The position numbers and the translations under genes were made by a program. Under the pieces are notes generated by a model. The model had not been told where the DNA came from. It saw only the letters and a list, made by a program, of their open reading frames with translations, and did no database searches. This document shows, one piece after another, positions 13,255 to 21,109 of a stretch of DNA of 30,336 bases; the first letter of the stretch is position 1; every line of letters starts with the position of its first letter. Source of the DNA: Candidatus Microgenomates bacterium (lineage in GTDB: Bacteria > Patescibacteriota > Microgenomatia > UBA12405 > UBA6130); the NCBI GenBank assembly GCA_015485895.1, contig WFSR01000018.1, forward strand, positions 1 through 30,336, written 5' to 3'.

Positions 13255-14168
13255 AAATGCAAGCTACCCGCGACGGTTTTGGTCAAGCCATTTGCCAATT
13301 AATGGCTAAAGACAAAAAAATTGTTGTTGTCACCGCTGATTTGCGGAGCTCAACCCGAGTCGCCGCCTGCGCCGAAAAATTCCCCCAACGTTTTTTCGAT
13401 GTTGGTGTTGCCGAACAAGACCTAGCCCTGGTTGCCGCTGGATTGGCCTTGGGAGGTAAAACCGTTTTTGCCACCTCATTCGCCTGCTTCTCTCCAGCTA
13501 TCAACTGGGCCCAAATCCGCCAGTCTATTTGTTTCAACCGTCTCAATGTCAAAATCGTTGGCAGTCATGCCGGTTTAGCTACCGGCCCCGACGGTGCTAC
13601 CCACCAAGCTCTGGAAGACTTTGCTCTCACCTTGCCACTTCCTCACCTGATGGTAACTAGCGCCACCGATGCCCAAGAAGCCCAGGAATTAACCGCTTTT
13701 CTAGCCAACCATCCCGGCCCAGCCTATCTGCGCCTCAGCCGCCCGCCCACCCGTTCCCGAGTTAATTTCCAGTTTAATCTCCCCGAACCACCCTTAGCCC
13801 TCGGTCAGCCGCGCCAATGGCACCGCGGCCGAAAACTAACTATTGTCGGCACCGGCCCCATTCTTTTCGAATTTCTCCACTGGCTCCCAGAAAAAATTTG
13901 GCAAAAGGCCAACATTTTTAGTATTCCCTTTCTCAAACCATTTGATCCCCGGCCAATTTTGCGCCGCCTGCGGCCAAACGATCACCTAATCATCATTGAA
14001 GATCACCAACGCCAAGGTGGTTTAGGCAGTCTGCTGGCTCCAGCTTTAATTCAGGCCGGGAAAAAGGTTCAATGGCAACATTTAGCAGTAAATGACCGTT
14101 TTGGTCACGACGCTCATAATTTTCGAGCTCTCTGGCAGCGCTATATTTTTTCACAATTTAATCTCTAA
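13251..14168 (+). CDS. transketolase, C-terminal (pyrimidine-binding) subunit
   Basis: 305 residues from ATG 13251, overlapping the first subunit's stop by 4 bases. It carries the pyrimidine-binding and C-terminal domains: ATRDGFGQAICQLM, VVTADLRSSTRVAAC, then FFDVGVAEQDLALVAAGLALGGKTVF with the essential Glu of the VAEQ motif (about residue 52), and GSHAGLATGPDGATHQALEDFAL. The last third holds a Rossmann-like C-terminal domain (LTIVGTGPILFEFL...HLIIIEDHQRQGGLGS). Family length is normal for split transketolases. Two bases separate its stop from the following PBP gene, so coupled expression is likely. Confidence 0.93.
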   Translation: MKMQATRDGFGQAICQLMAKDKKIVVVTADLRSSTRVAACAEKFPQRFFDVGVAEQDLALVAAGLALGGKTVFATSFACFSPAINWAQIRQSICFNRLNVKIVGSHAGLATGPDGATHQALEDFALTLPLPHLMVTSATDAQEAQELTAFLANHPGPAYLRLSRPPTRSRVNFQFNLPEPPLALGQPRQWHRGRKLTIVGTGPILFEFLHWLPEKIWQKANIFSIPFLKPFDPRPILRRLRPNDHLIIIEDHQRQGGLGSLLAPALIQAGKKVQWQHLAVNDRFGHDAHNFRALWQRYIFSQFNL

Positions 14169-14170
14169 CG

Positions 14171-16339
14171 ATGAACATCGTGCAGATTTGGCACCGCCAC
14201 CACGAGCGGCTGATTATATTCACCGGCGTCTTTTTTCTTCTTTCCTTCTTGATTTTCCTTTTTCTCTCGTTGCCGTCACCCCGCCACCTGCGCCAAGACC
14301 GATATCCGGCGTCGACCCTAATCCTCGACCGCCACGGCCAACTCCTCTACGAATTTTACGCCCAAGAGAATCGCGTCCCGGTAGCCCTCGACGACATTCC
14401 CGATTCCCTCATTAAGGCCACCATTGCTATTGAAGATAAAAATTTCTGGCATCACCACGGCCTTGATTTCCGGGGCATCGCCCGCGCCTTCTACCAGACT
14501 GTTTTCCACCATCGTCTCGAAGGTGGTTCTACATTAACTCAACAGCTGGTGAAAAACGCCCTCCTCTCGCCGCAGCGGACTCTAGGGCGCAAGATCAAAG
14601 AGGTAATCCTTACCCTTCTCACTGAATTGCTTTACAGCAAAAAGCAAATTTTAACCATGTATTTCAACCAAACTCCTTATGGGGGAACTGCTTGGGGAAT
14701 AGCCGCAGCGGCAAAAACTTACTTCAACAAAAAACCAAGCGATCTAAACTTAGCCGAAGCCGCCCTCCTTGCCGGGTTGCCAGCTGCCCCAAGTCGTTTT
14801 TCACCTTTTATCCATCCTGATTTAGCTCGCCAACGCCAGCACCTCGTCTTAAAAAAAATGTACCAGCAACATTTTATTAATCAACAGGAATACCAGCAGG
14901 CTTTAGCTGCTAAATTGCATTTTGCTAACCCTCAGCCGGGCATTAAAGCACCCCATTTTGTTTTTTACATCAAAGAAAAATTAATCCGCCAATTTGGCCG
15001 GGCTGCGGTTGAAAAAGGCGGTTTGCGAGTAAAAACCACCCTAGATTGGCCAATTCAACAACAGGCGGAAAAAGTTGTTGCCACAGAAATTGCTAAATTA
15101 AAAGGCGCCCATGTTAGCAACGGTGCTGCTTTAGTTATCCAACCAAAAACTGGCGAAATTTTAGCTATGGTTGGGTCTAAAAACTATTTTGCCACCGATA
15201 TTGATGGTAAATTTAATGTCGTTCTGGCTCTCCGCCAACCTGGTTCAGCCATTAAGCCTTTAAATTATGTTATTGGCTTAGCTCAGCGGCAGGTGACCCC
15301 GGCTAGCATCTTTAACGATATGCCCACTTGTTTTCTGGTCAACGGCCAAAAGCCTTACTGTCCTACCAATTACGATCTCCTTTTCCACGGGCCGGTGCAA
15401 TTGCGCTACGCTCTCGGCAACTCATTTAATATTCCGGCCGTTAAAATGTTGGCTTTCAACGGCCTCGACAGATTCATCGCCTCTGCCAGCGCCATGGGCA
15501 TTACCACTTTTAAACACCCCAGTCACTATGGTCTCTCCCTTACCTTAGGCGGCGGCGAAGTGCGGATGATTGACTTGGCTACCGCTTTTGCCACCCTGGC
15601 CAACTTAGGCCGCCGCCAGGAACCGGTGGGCATTCTTGAAGTTCGCAATGCCCAAGGCCACCTTATCTGGCAACACCAGCCCCAACGTGGTCCCCAGGTT
15701 ATTCCTCAAGGCGCTGCCTGGCTGATCACCAACATTTTGGCCGACAACGGAGCCCGAACAGCAGCTTTTGGCCCCAGTTCCTGGCTAGTTATCAAAGGCC
15801 ATCCCGAAGTAGCCGTCAAAACAGGCACCACTAACGACAAACGCGATAATTGGACAATTGGTTATACCCCCAGTTTCCTAACCGCCGTCTGGGTGGGCAA
15901 TAATGATAATTCGCCAATGAGTTGGGTAGCTTCCGGAGTAACCGGCGCTTCGCCAATATGGCACAATATTATGGCCCACCTTCTCCGCAACCGCCAACCG
16001 GAATGGCCGCCACGACCGGCCAGTATTGTCGGGAGAACTGTTTCCAATCTCAGCGGCCAATTGCCCGGCCCCAACGAAAAAAATGTCCGCTTTGAATACT
16101 TTCTCCAGGGCACCGAGCCCCAAAAGCCGGCCACCATGGAAGGAGACATATTGATCGACGACCAAACTGGCCAGCCAGTCCAACCTGGTGAAAAAGTTGC
16201 TGCCAGCCACCAAGAACATCACCGCTATCTTCGCGACATTTTGGGAACTATTTACTGTTTCGACTGCCCTCCGCCTCCACCTGATTACCATGTCAATATC
16301 GCCTACCCGCTGGCAGCGACACCAACGCCTCGTCCGTAG
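14171..16339 (+). CDS. class A penicillin-binding protein (glycosyltransferase + transpeptidase), copy 1
   Basis: 722 residues. A bifunctional cell-wall enzyme that polymerises lipid II glycan strands and cross-links peptides outside the membrane. One membrane helix (about 15-34) precedes the GT51 domain, with catalytic Glu88 in AIEDKNFWHHHG and GGSTLTQQLVKNALL. The transpeptidase domain has Ser359 in PGSAIKPLNY (SxxK), S418-F-N420 and K550-T-G-T-T, all intact. The last ~90 residues carry DILIDDQTGQPVQPGEKV and a Cys/Pro tail (FDCPPPPP). The second PBP gene begins inside this one (50-base overlap in another frame). Cotranscription with transketolase genes is suggested by the 2-base gap upstream. 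Overall it resembles the PBP1A family. Confidence 0.95.
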   Translation: MNIVQIWHRHHERLIIFTGVFFLLSFLIFLFLSLPSPRHLRQDRYPASTLILDRHGQLLYEFYAQENRVPVALDDIPDSLIKATIAIEDKNFWHHHGLDFRGIARAFYQTVFHHRLEGGSTLTQQLVKNALLSPQRTLGRKIKEVILTLLTELLYSKKQILTMYFNQTPYGGTAWGIAAAAKTYFNKKPSDLNLAEAALLAGLPAAPSRFSPFIHPDLARQRQHLVLKKMYQQHFINQQEYQQALAAKLHFANPQPGIKAPHFVFYIKEKLIRQFGRAAVEKGGLRVKTTLDWPIQQQAEKVVATEIAKLKGAHVSNGAALVIQPKTGEILAMVGSKNYFATDIDGKFNVVLALRQPGSAIKPLNYVIGLAQRQVTPASIFNDMPTCFLVNGQKPYCPTNYDLLFHGPVQLRYALGNSFNIPAVKMLAFNGLDRFIASASAMGITTFKHPSHYGLSLTLGGGEVRMIDLATAFATLANLGRRQEPVGILEVRNAQGHLIWQHQPQRGPQVIPQGAAWLITNILADNGARTAAFGPSSWLVIKGHPEVAVKTGTTNDKRDNWTIGYTPSFLTAVWVGNNDNSPMSWVASGVTGASPIWHNIMAHLLRNRQPEWPPRPASIVGRTVSNLSGQLPGPNEKNVRFEYFLQGTEPQKPATMEGDILIDDQTGQPVQPGEKVAASHQEHHRYLRDILGTIYCFDCPPPPPDYHVNIAYPLAATPTPRP

Positions 16340-18398
16340 CCTGCAATGGCTGGGGCGGCCATTGTTTTGGCTGCTCTTAGCCATAGTGCAAGGTTTTCTA
16401 ATCAGCAAAAAAATCTTTTGGCAATGGAAAGCTATTATTTTGCTAGCTGTGACCATTTGCCTATTTTATTTTGGTGTTATTTATCACCTCCCTAAAGTAA
16501 CTAATCTTGTCGATCATTCTCCTCGACTAACGACAAAAATTCTTGACCGCCACGGCCGGCTTCTTTACAAATTTTATCGCCGTGAAGACCGAACCCTTAT
16601 CCATCTTAATAAATTGCCCCAATATGTTCTCGACGCTACTTTAGCAGCCGAAGATAAAGAATTTTGGCACCATCCCGGCATTTCTCCCACCGGAGTTTTG
16701 CGGGCCATTTTCTTCGATTTGCGCCATCCTCACCAGCCGCCCATCGGCGGCTCAACCATTACCCAACAATTAGTTAAAAATGTTTTTCTGGGCTCAGAAA
16801 AAACCATCCGCCGCAAACTCCGGGAAATTGTCTTGGCCCTTTTAGTGGAAAGAAAATTTAGCAAGCGGCAAATTTTAGAAATGTACCTGAACACCATTCC
16901 CTACGGCGGTACCACTTACGGTATCGAAGAAGCCAGCCAACGCTATTTTGGCCATCCGGCCCGGCAACTTTCTCTTGCCGAAGCTGCCTTTTTGGCTGGT
17001 TTGCCCAAAGCCCCCAGCCGCTACTCACCCTTTGGCGCCCATCCAGAGTTAGCCAAGCAACGGCAAAGGTTTGTCCTGGCCGAAATGCTTCGGGCCGGAT
17101 TTATTTCTCCCCAAGAATACCAACAAGCATTAGCTGAACCTCTCCATTTTCAAAGCCAAGCCATTAAAATTTTGGCCCCTCATTTTGTTTTTTATGTTAA
17201 AGACATCCTCAGCCAACGCTATGGAGAACGCATGGTTGAAGAAGGCGGTTTAGAGGTAACCACCAGCCTAGATCTTGACCTTCAGCAAAAAGGCGAAAAA
17301 ATTCTCCGCGAAGAATTAGATCGGGTAGCCGCTTTTCATGTTGGCAACGGGGCTGCTCTGGTGCTCCAGCCAAAAACGGGAGAAATTTTGGCGATGATTG
17401 GTTCTAAGGATTACTTCGATTTTGCCCACGATGGCAATGTCAACGTTACCCTCCAAGAACGCCAGCCAGGTTCGGCTATCAAGCCGGTCAACTACGCCGT
17501 TGCCTTAGGTATGGGCTTTACTCCGGCAACCATTATTAGCGACACCCCAACCAGCTTCCAAATTCCCGGCCAGCCAACTTACCAACCCCACAACTACGAC
17601 CACCGCTTCCACGGTCCAGTTAGCCTGCGGACTGCTTTGGGCTCCTCGCTTAACGTTCCGGCAGTCAAAGTTTTGGCCTCTTATGGCGTGCCGCGAATGA
17701 TTACCATGGGACAGCGGTTGGGCATTACCAGTTGGACCAATCCCCAGCGTTATGGCCTTTCTCTCACCCTGGGCGGCGGCGAAGTGCGAATGATTGATCT
17801 GGCTACTGTTTATGCCACTCTCGCCAACCTCGGCCAGCGGGTAGACCCCAATCCTCTTTTAACTGTTCGCGATGCTCAGGGGCATCTCCTCTACCAACAG
17901 CCGCCTTTGAAGCCCAAGCAAGTTCTCGACCCAGGAGTAGCCTTTCTCCTCAACGACATCCTTAGTGATGACCAGGCCCGGAGTCTAGCTTTTGGCCGGC
18001 ATTCACTGTTAGAAATTCCCAACGCCCGGGTAGCTGTCAAAACAGGCACCACCAACAATCTTCGTGACAATTGGGCTGTTGGCTATACCCCCTATTTTGT
18101 TGTCGCCACCTGGGTTGGCAACAACGACAATTCGCCGATGAGCCACGTTGCCTCGGGGATCACCGGCGCCACTCCTATTTGGCGGCGGTTGACTTTGACC
18201 TTACTCCGGCAATATCCCCAAACCGGTTGGCCAGTCCCCAACGATGTTGTCCGCCGCCAAATTTGCCTCACCAGCGGGACTTTGCCTTGCCCAGAATGCC
18301 CCCAAGTTGGTTGGGAATACTTTCTCCGCCGCTACCAGCCCAGTCACAACTGCAATAAAACTACCAACAAACAACCAACAACTAACAACGGGAACTAG
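16290..18398 (+). CDS. class A penicillin-binding protein, copy 2 (tandem paralogue)
   Basis: About 702 residues from ATG 16290; an in-frame ATG lies at 16188 but sits deep in the first PBP. Architecture mirrors copy 1: a longer N-terminus with one or two hydrophobic segments (WLGRPLFWLLLAIVQGFLIS and AIILLAVTICLFYFGVIY), a GT51 domain with Glu121 in AAEDKEFWHHPG and GGSTITQQLVKNVFL, then Ser395 in PGSAIKPVNY, S453-L-N455 and K584-T-G-T-T. The two share long identical stretches (for example GLSLTLGGGEVRMIDLAT), so they arose by duplication. The end holds a Cys cluster (PCPECP...HNC) and a low-complexity tail NKTTNKQPTTNNGN that comes from the adjoining repeat-rich DNA. Specialisation of the two copies is unknown. 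Confidence 0.94.
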   Translation: MSISPTRWQRHQRLVRSLQWLGRPLFWLLLAIVQGFLISKKIFWQWKAIILLAVTICLFYFGVIYHLPKVTNLVDHSPRLTTKILDRHGRLLYKFYRREDRTLIHLNKLPQYVLDATLAAEDKEFWHHPGISPTGVLRAIFFDLRHPHQPPIGGSTITQQLVKNVFLGSEKTIRRKLREIVLALLVERKFSKRQILEMYLNTIPYGGTTYGIEEASQRYFGHPARQLSLAEAAFLAGLPKAPSRYSPFGAHPELAKQRQRFVLAEMLRAGFISPQEYQQALAEPLHFQSQAIKILAPHFVFYVKDILSQRYGERMVEEGGLEVTTSLDLDLQQKGEKILREELDRVAAFHVGNGAALVLQPKTGEILAMIGSKDYFDFAHDGNVNVTLQERQPGSAIKPVNYAVALGMGFTPATIISDTPTSFQIPGQPTYQPHNYDHRFHGPVSLRTALGSSLNVPAVKVLASYGVPRMITMGQRLGITSWTNPQRYGLSLTLGGGEVRMIDLATVYATLANLGQRVDPNPLLTVRDAQGHLLYQQPPLKPKQVLDPGVAFLLNDILSDDQARSLAFGRHSLLEIPNARVAVKTGTTNNLRDNWAVGYTPYFVVATWVGNNDNSPMSHVASGITGATPIWRRLTLTLLRQYPQTGWPVPNDVVRRQICLTSGTLPCPECPQVGWEYFLRRYQPSHNCNKTTNKQPTTNNGN

Positions 18399-18410
18399 GA
18401 GCTAAGTGTT

Positions 18411-18660
18411 AAGTTAATAACAATAAATCCCAAGCACCAAGCACCAAATCTCAAACAATACCAAAATCCTAAATTCTAAACCTGCCTGCGCAGGCAGGCA
18501 ATACCTAAATCCTAAATCCAAAATTCTAAATTCTAAACAATATCAAATGACCAAAATTCAAAACGAAACAGTTTTTAGGCTCCTGTGTTTTGGTCATTTG
18601 GTCATTTGGTCATTGTTTAGAATTTGGGTCATTAGGATTTAGGCTTTGTTTAACCTAGTT
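18411..18660. repeat. long imperfect palindrome, family B copy 3
   Basis: Left-arm words CAAGCACCAAATCTCAAAC, AAATCCTAAATCC and CAAATGACCAAAATTCAAAAC; right-arm words TTTTGGTCATTTGGTCATTTGG, TTTAGAATTTGGGTCATTAGG and GATTTAGGCTTTGTTTAACC. The inserted hairpin here is the perfect 18-base palindrome CCTGCCTGCGCAGGCAGG (18481-18498) instead of the TCCGCCAGC type. No gene is supported in 18399-19339. Confidence 0.75.
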
Positions 18661-18666
18661 CCACCT

Positions 18667-18849
18667 ATCTCGTCATTCTGAAACTCCGATTTATTGGAGG
18701 GTTCAGAATCTTCAGCTGGGTGTCTGATTGACATTGATGGTTCACTACTCACTGAAGATCCTGAACTTTTTGACTTCGTCAAAAAATCAGGATGACGAGA
18801 TGTTGATAACTACTAGTAGAGGGTGTTCATATTTATTTGAAACTCAACA
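18667..18849. repeat. family C palindrome with long-range inverted copy
   Basis: Outer arms ATCTCGTCATTCTGA (18667-18681) and TCAGGATGACGAGAT (18787-18801) pair with one mismatch. Inner arms TTCAGAATCTTCAG and CTGAAGATCCTGAA pair as well, and each half holds its own mini-hairpin, including TTTTTGAC-TTC-GTCAAAAA near 18767-18785. Bases 18783-18849 recur as reverse complement at 29152-29218 with one mismatch. Confidence 0.8.
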
Positions 18850-18856
18850 GCTAAGA

Positions 18857-19030
18857 TCTAGGAACTAGGCAAAAACAAGAAATTCCAAGCACCCTGCCCC
18901 GACATTCGTCGGGACAATACCAAAATCCTAAATCCTAAACTCTAAACCTGCCTGCCCCGACGAACGTCGGGGTTTAGGATTTGTTTAACCTAGTTCCTCC
19001 AACCTAGTTCCTAGTTCCACTTACTTCGTC
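18857..19030. repeat. partial family B copy with two GTCGGGG hairpins
   Basis: Words ATTCCAAGCACC, AAATCCTAAATCCTAAACTC and TTTAGGATTTG surround two mini-hairpins, CCCCGAC-ATTC-GTCGGGA (about 18897-18913) and CCCCGAC-GAAC-GTCGGGG (18955-18972). The block is flanked by AGGAACTAGG and CCTAGTTCCTCCAACC words. Confidence 0.65.
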
Positions 19031-19048
19031 ACACTAATTCTTCCTCCC

Positions 19049-19325
19049 TATTAAAGCTTTAGGCTTTCAGCTTTCATCTTTAGGCAGCCCTTTAGGGCTT
19101 TTCTTCACTTTTCATTTTTAATTTTCTTCGCCCTTCGCCCCTAGCCCTTAGCCCTTAGCCCTTTTCTTACCTAGTTCCTAGCTCCTAGTTCCTAGTTCCT
19201 GTTTCACTTCCTTAGTCCTTAGCCCTTCGCCCCTCGCCCCACAGCGCTAGCTGTACCTCGCCCTTAGCCCTTTTTTACCTAGTTCCTAGTTCCAATTACC
19301 GGCAAGTTGTTTGTTGTTTGTTGTT
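19049..19325. repeat. inverted-repeat arm and TTAGCCC/CTAGTTCC tandem words before frr
   Basis: Bases 19049-19110 are the inverted counterpart of 23911-23976 (shared words AAAGCTTTAGGCTTTC, CTTTCATCTTT, GCAGCCC...GGGCT). Inside, AGCCC-TTTA-GGGC followed by TTTTC resembles a plus-strand terminator, but the nearest upstream gene ends about 690 bases away. Bases 19130-19290 are near-tandem TTAGCCCTTAGCCC and CCTAGTTCCTAGTTCC words. TTGTTTGTTG runs lead into the frr promoter. Confidence 0.65.
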
Positions 19326-19334
19326 TGTTATAAT
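19326..19334 (+). promoter_or_regulatory. extended -10 promoter of frr
   Basis: TGT plus perfect TATAAT (19329-19334), five bases (GTAGT), then ATG 19340. Same geometry and almost the same sequence as before the transketolase gene. Leaderless start predicted. Confidence 0.65.
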
Positions 19335-19339
19335 GTAGT

Positions 19340-19894
19340 ATGGATGCTGAAGCAATTAGAATGCGTATGGCGGCCACAGTCGATGTTTTTCACCGCGATA
19401 TTGCCAGTATCCGCACCGGCCGGGCCAACCCAGGCCTAATTGAGAACATTGAAGTTACCGTCTATAACGGACAACAAAAAATGACTCTCAATCAACTTGG
19501 CACCATTAGTATTCCCGAAGCTCGCCAATTAGTTTTCCAGCCTTGGGATATTTCTATTATCCGGGAGATAAAAAACAGTCTCCAAGGGGCTAATTTGGGT
19601 TTTACTATTGCTATTGAGGGGAATATTATCCGCATTAAGTTGCCACCGTTGACTAGCGAACAACGTCAAGAATATGTCCGCCTCTTACACCAAAAAGCGG
19701 AGGAAGCTCGGGTGCGAGTCCGCGACATTCGTGGCGAATACCGTTATGAACTACAAGACCAAAAGCGCCGCGATGAACTGAGTGAAGACGAATTTCACCG
19801 GCAGGAGGATGAGCTCCAAAAAATAACAGACGAGTTTGTTGAATTAGTTGACAAATTGGCAGCAGAGAAAGAGAAAGAAATTCTTGGAAACTGA
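19340..19894 (+). CDS. frr: ribosome recycling factor
   Basis: 184 residues, the usual RRF length. RRF, with EF-G, splits post-termination ribosomes in the cytoplasm. Family motifs are clear: IRTGRANPGLIENIEVTVYNG near the N-terminus, TISIPEARQLVFQPWDISIIREIKNSL, GANLGFTIAIEGNIIRIKLPPLTSEQRQEYVRLLHQKAEEARVRVRDIR (in parts), and the charged C-terminal helix DELSEDEFHRQEDELQKITDEF. All conserved parts of both domains seem intact. It stands alone, without the pyrH/tsf neighbours common in other bacteria, and opens a block of envelope genes that have their own promoter at 20041. Confidence 0.97.
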   Translation: MDAEAIRMRMAATVDVFHRDIASIRTGRANPGLIENIEVTVYNGQQKMTLNQLGTISIPEARQLVFQPWDISIIREIKNSLQGANLGFTIAIEGNIIRIKLPPLTSEQRQEYVRLLHQKAEEARVRVRDIRGEYRYELQDQKRRDELSEDEFHRQEDELQKITDEFVELVDKLAAEKEKEILGN

Positions 19895-20040
19895 ATTTTA
19901 ATAATTGTTAAATTTACAGTCTAATTTACCCATCATCTATCCTAATTCTCAGCTCCGCCACAGTCTTTGGTAATTATAAAATTACCCAAATGCCATCAAT
20001 GTGGCGGGATATTACAAATGGTCGTTTTTTGTTATTTTTT

Positions 20041-20049
20041 TGTTACAAT
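20041..20049 (+). promoter_or_regulatory. extended -10 promoter of the TPR-VanW-glycosyltransferase operon
   Basis: TGT plus TACAAT (20044-20049). An upstream ATG at 20048 overlaps this box, so the ATG at 20057, seven bases after it, is the likelier start, again with almost no leader. Confidence 0.5.
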
Positions 20050-20056
20050 GGAGCAA

Positions 20057-21109
20057 ATGAGGAGGTGGTTTTTATTACCAATTCTGGTTGGGGCGGCGGC
20101 GGCTTGGTGGTGGCCAGTAAAAACACCATCAAAAACCTCCTCCCCACAGCCAATCCCGGTTGTCCCAGCGGCGGCTATTCGACCTCTTTCTGCCTATCTC
20201 GTTTCTTCACAACAATTTTTCAGTCGGGGAATTAGCATTAGCCAACAAAAAACAGGTGGTGTCCGCCGGCGCAATCAAGAAGTAACCCGGTTGATTAACC
20301 AGGCAATCACCTTAGCGACAACAGCAATTAGCCACTATCCAGCCGATCCTCGTGGTTATGCCCAGCGGGCCAAGATCTATCAGGCAATTCAATCTTATCT
20401 ACCCGAAGCCAAACAGATCGCCCTTGTTGATTGGACGCGAGCTGCCCAATTGGCTAAAAATAATTCTAACTATTGGCACCAGGCAGCTCACCTTTGCCAA
20501 CAGGTGGGAAATTTAGACTGTTGGGTGCAAAATCTTCAGCGAGCAGCTGAACTAGATCCTACTAATGGCCAGTTGCTTTTAGAGTTGGCCCAAGCAGAAA
20601 GCCAGGCCGGTCAACTACAAAAATCTTACCAACACTACCAACAGCTTTTGGGGATGCTAGTAGACGACCGGCAACGAAGTCAGGTGAAGCAAGAATTGCT
20701 AGCCTTGGGAAAACTAATGGCCAAAACTAAGGGGGTGGCTGCGGTCAAATTGGTAACGCCCTCGCCGCTACCGTTAGAGATGAATCTGGGAACGCCCAAA
20801 TTGGAAGCCAGCCAACGCCAGCCGCTAGTCATCGCCGCCGGTGAGAAAGGTGGAACAACTGCTACCAGTCGAGTAGTTGGCAATGCTTTTTCGGGCACCG
20901 GTGTTATTCCTGGAGGGGAGCGGGAAAAAATTATTCATAGCCAGCGGGTAACTACCGGAGCGGCCATTTATTTGACAGCTATTGACGATACCGACAACCA
21001 AACTTTACGCCTGGCCCAAAAAGGCAATGGCTTTTTCAAAGTCCGTCTTGATCACGCCCTCAATCATGATTTGCACTTTAAGTGGCTAATTGTGCCCCAA
21101 AATGATTAG
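20057..21109 (+). CDS. membrane-anchored TPR-like protein with C-terminal beta domain
   Basis: About 350 residues from ATG 20057. It opens with an uncleaved signal or anchor helix (MRRWFLLPILVGAAAAWWW). A helical middle (about 65-230) has TPR-like repeats: PADPRGYAQRAKIYQAIQSYLPEAKQIALVDWTRAAQLAKNN, YWHQAAHLCQQVGNLDCWVQNLQRAAELDPTNGQLLLELAQAESQAGQLQKSYQHYQQLL (in parts). After a linker the last ~65 residues (RVTTGAAIYLTAIDDTDNQTLRLAQKGNGFFKVRLDHA...FKWLIV, in parts) look like a small beta domain that I recall at the end of other CPR surface proteins; this is recollection, not a search. The VanW gene starts 8 bases before its stop. A scaffold role outside the membrane is inferred. Confidence 0.78.
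   Translation: MRRWFLLPILVGAAAAWWWPVKTPSKTSSPQPIPVVPAAAIRPLSAYLVSSQQFFSRGISISQQKTGGVRRRNQEVTRLINQAITLATTAISHYPADPRGYAQRAKIYQAIQSYLPEAKQIALVDWTRAAQLAKNNSNYWHQAAHLCQQVGNLDCWVQNLQRAAELDPTNGQLLLELAQAESQAGQLQKSYQHYQQLLGMLVDDRQRSQVKQELLALGKLMAKTKGVAAVKLVTPSPLPLEMNLGTPKLEASQRQPLVIAAGEKGGTTATSRVVGNAFSGTGVIPGGEREKIIHSQRVTTGAAIYLTAIDDTDNQTLRLAQKGNGFFKVRLDHALNHDLHFKWLIVPQND

Noticed and set aside
14092..14415. Overlapping open frame across the transketolase/PBP junction
   Set aside because: It is a shadow of two well supported genes in a different frame, with Pro/Arg-rich content typical of such shadows.
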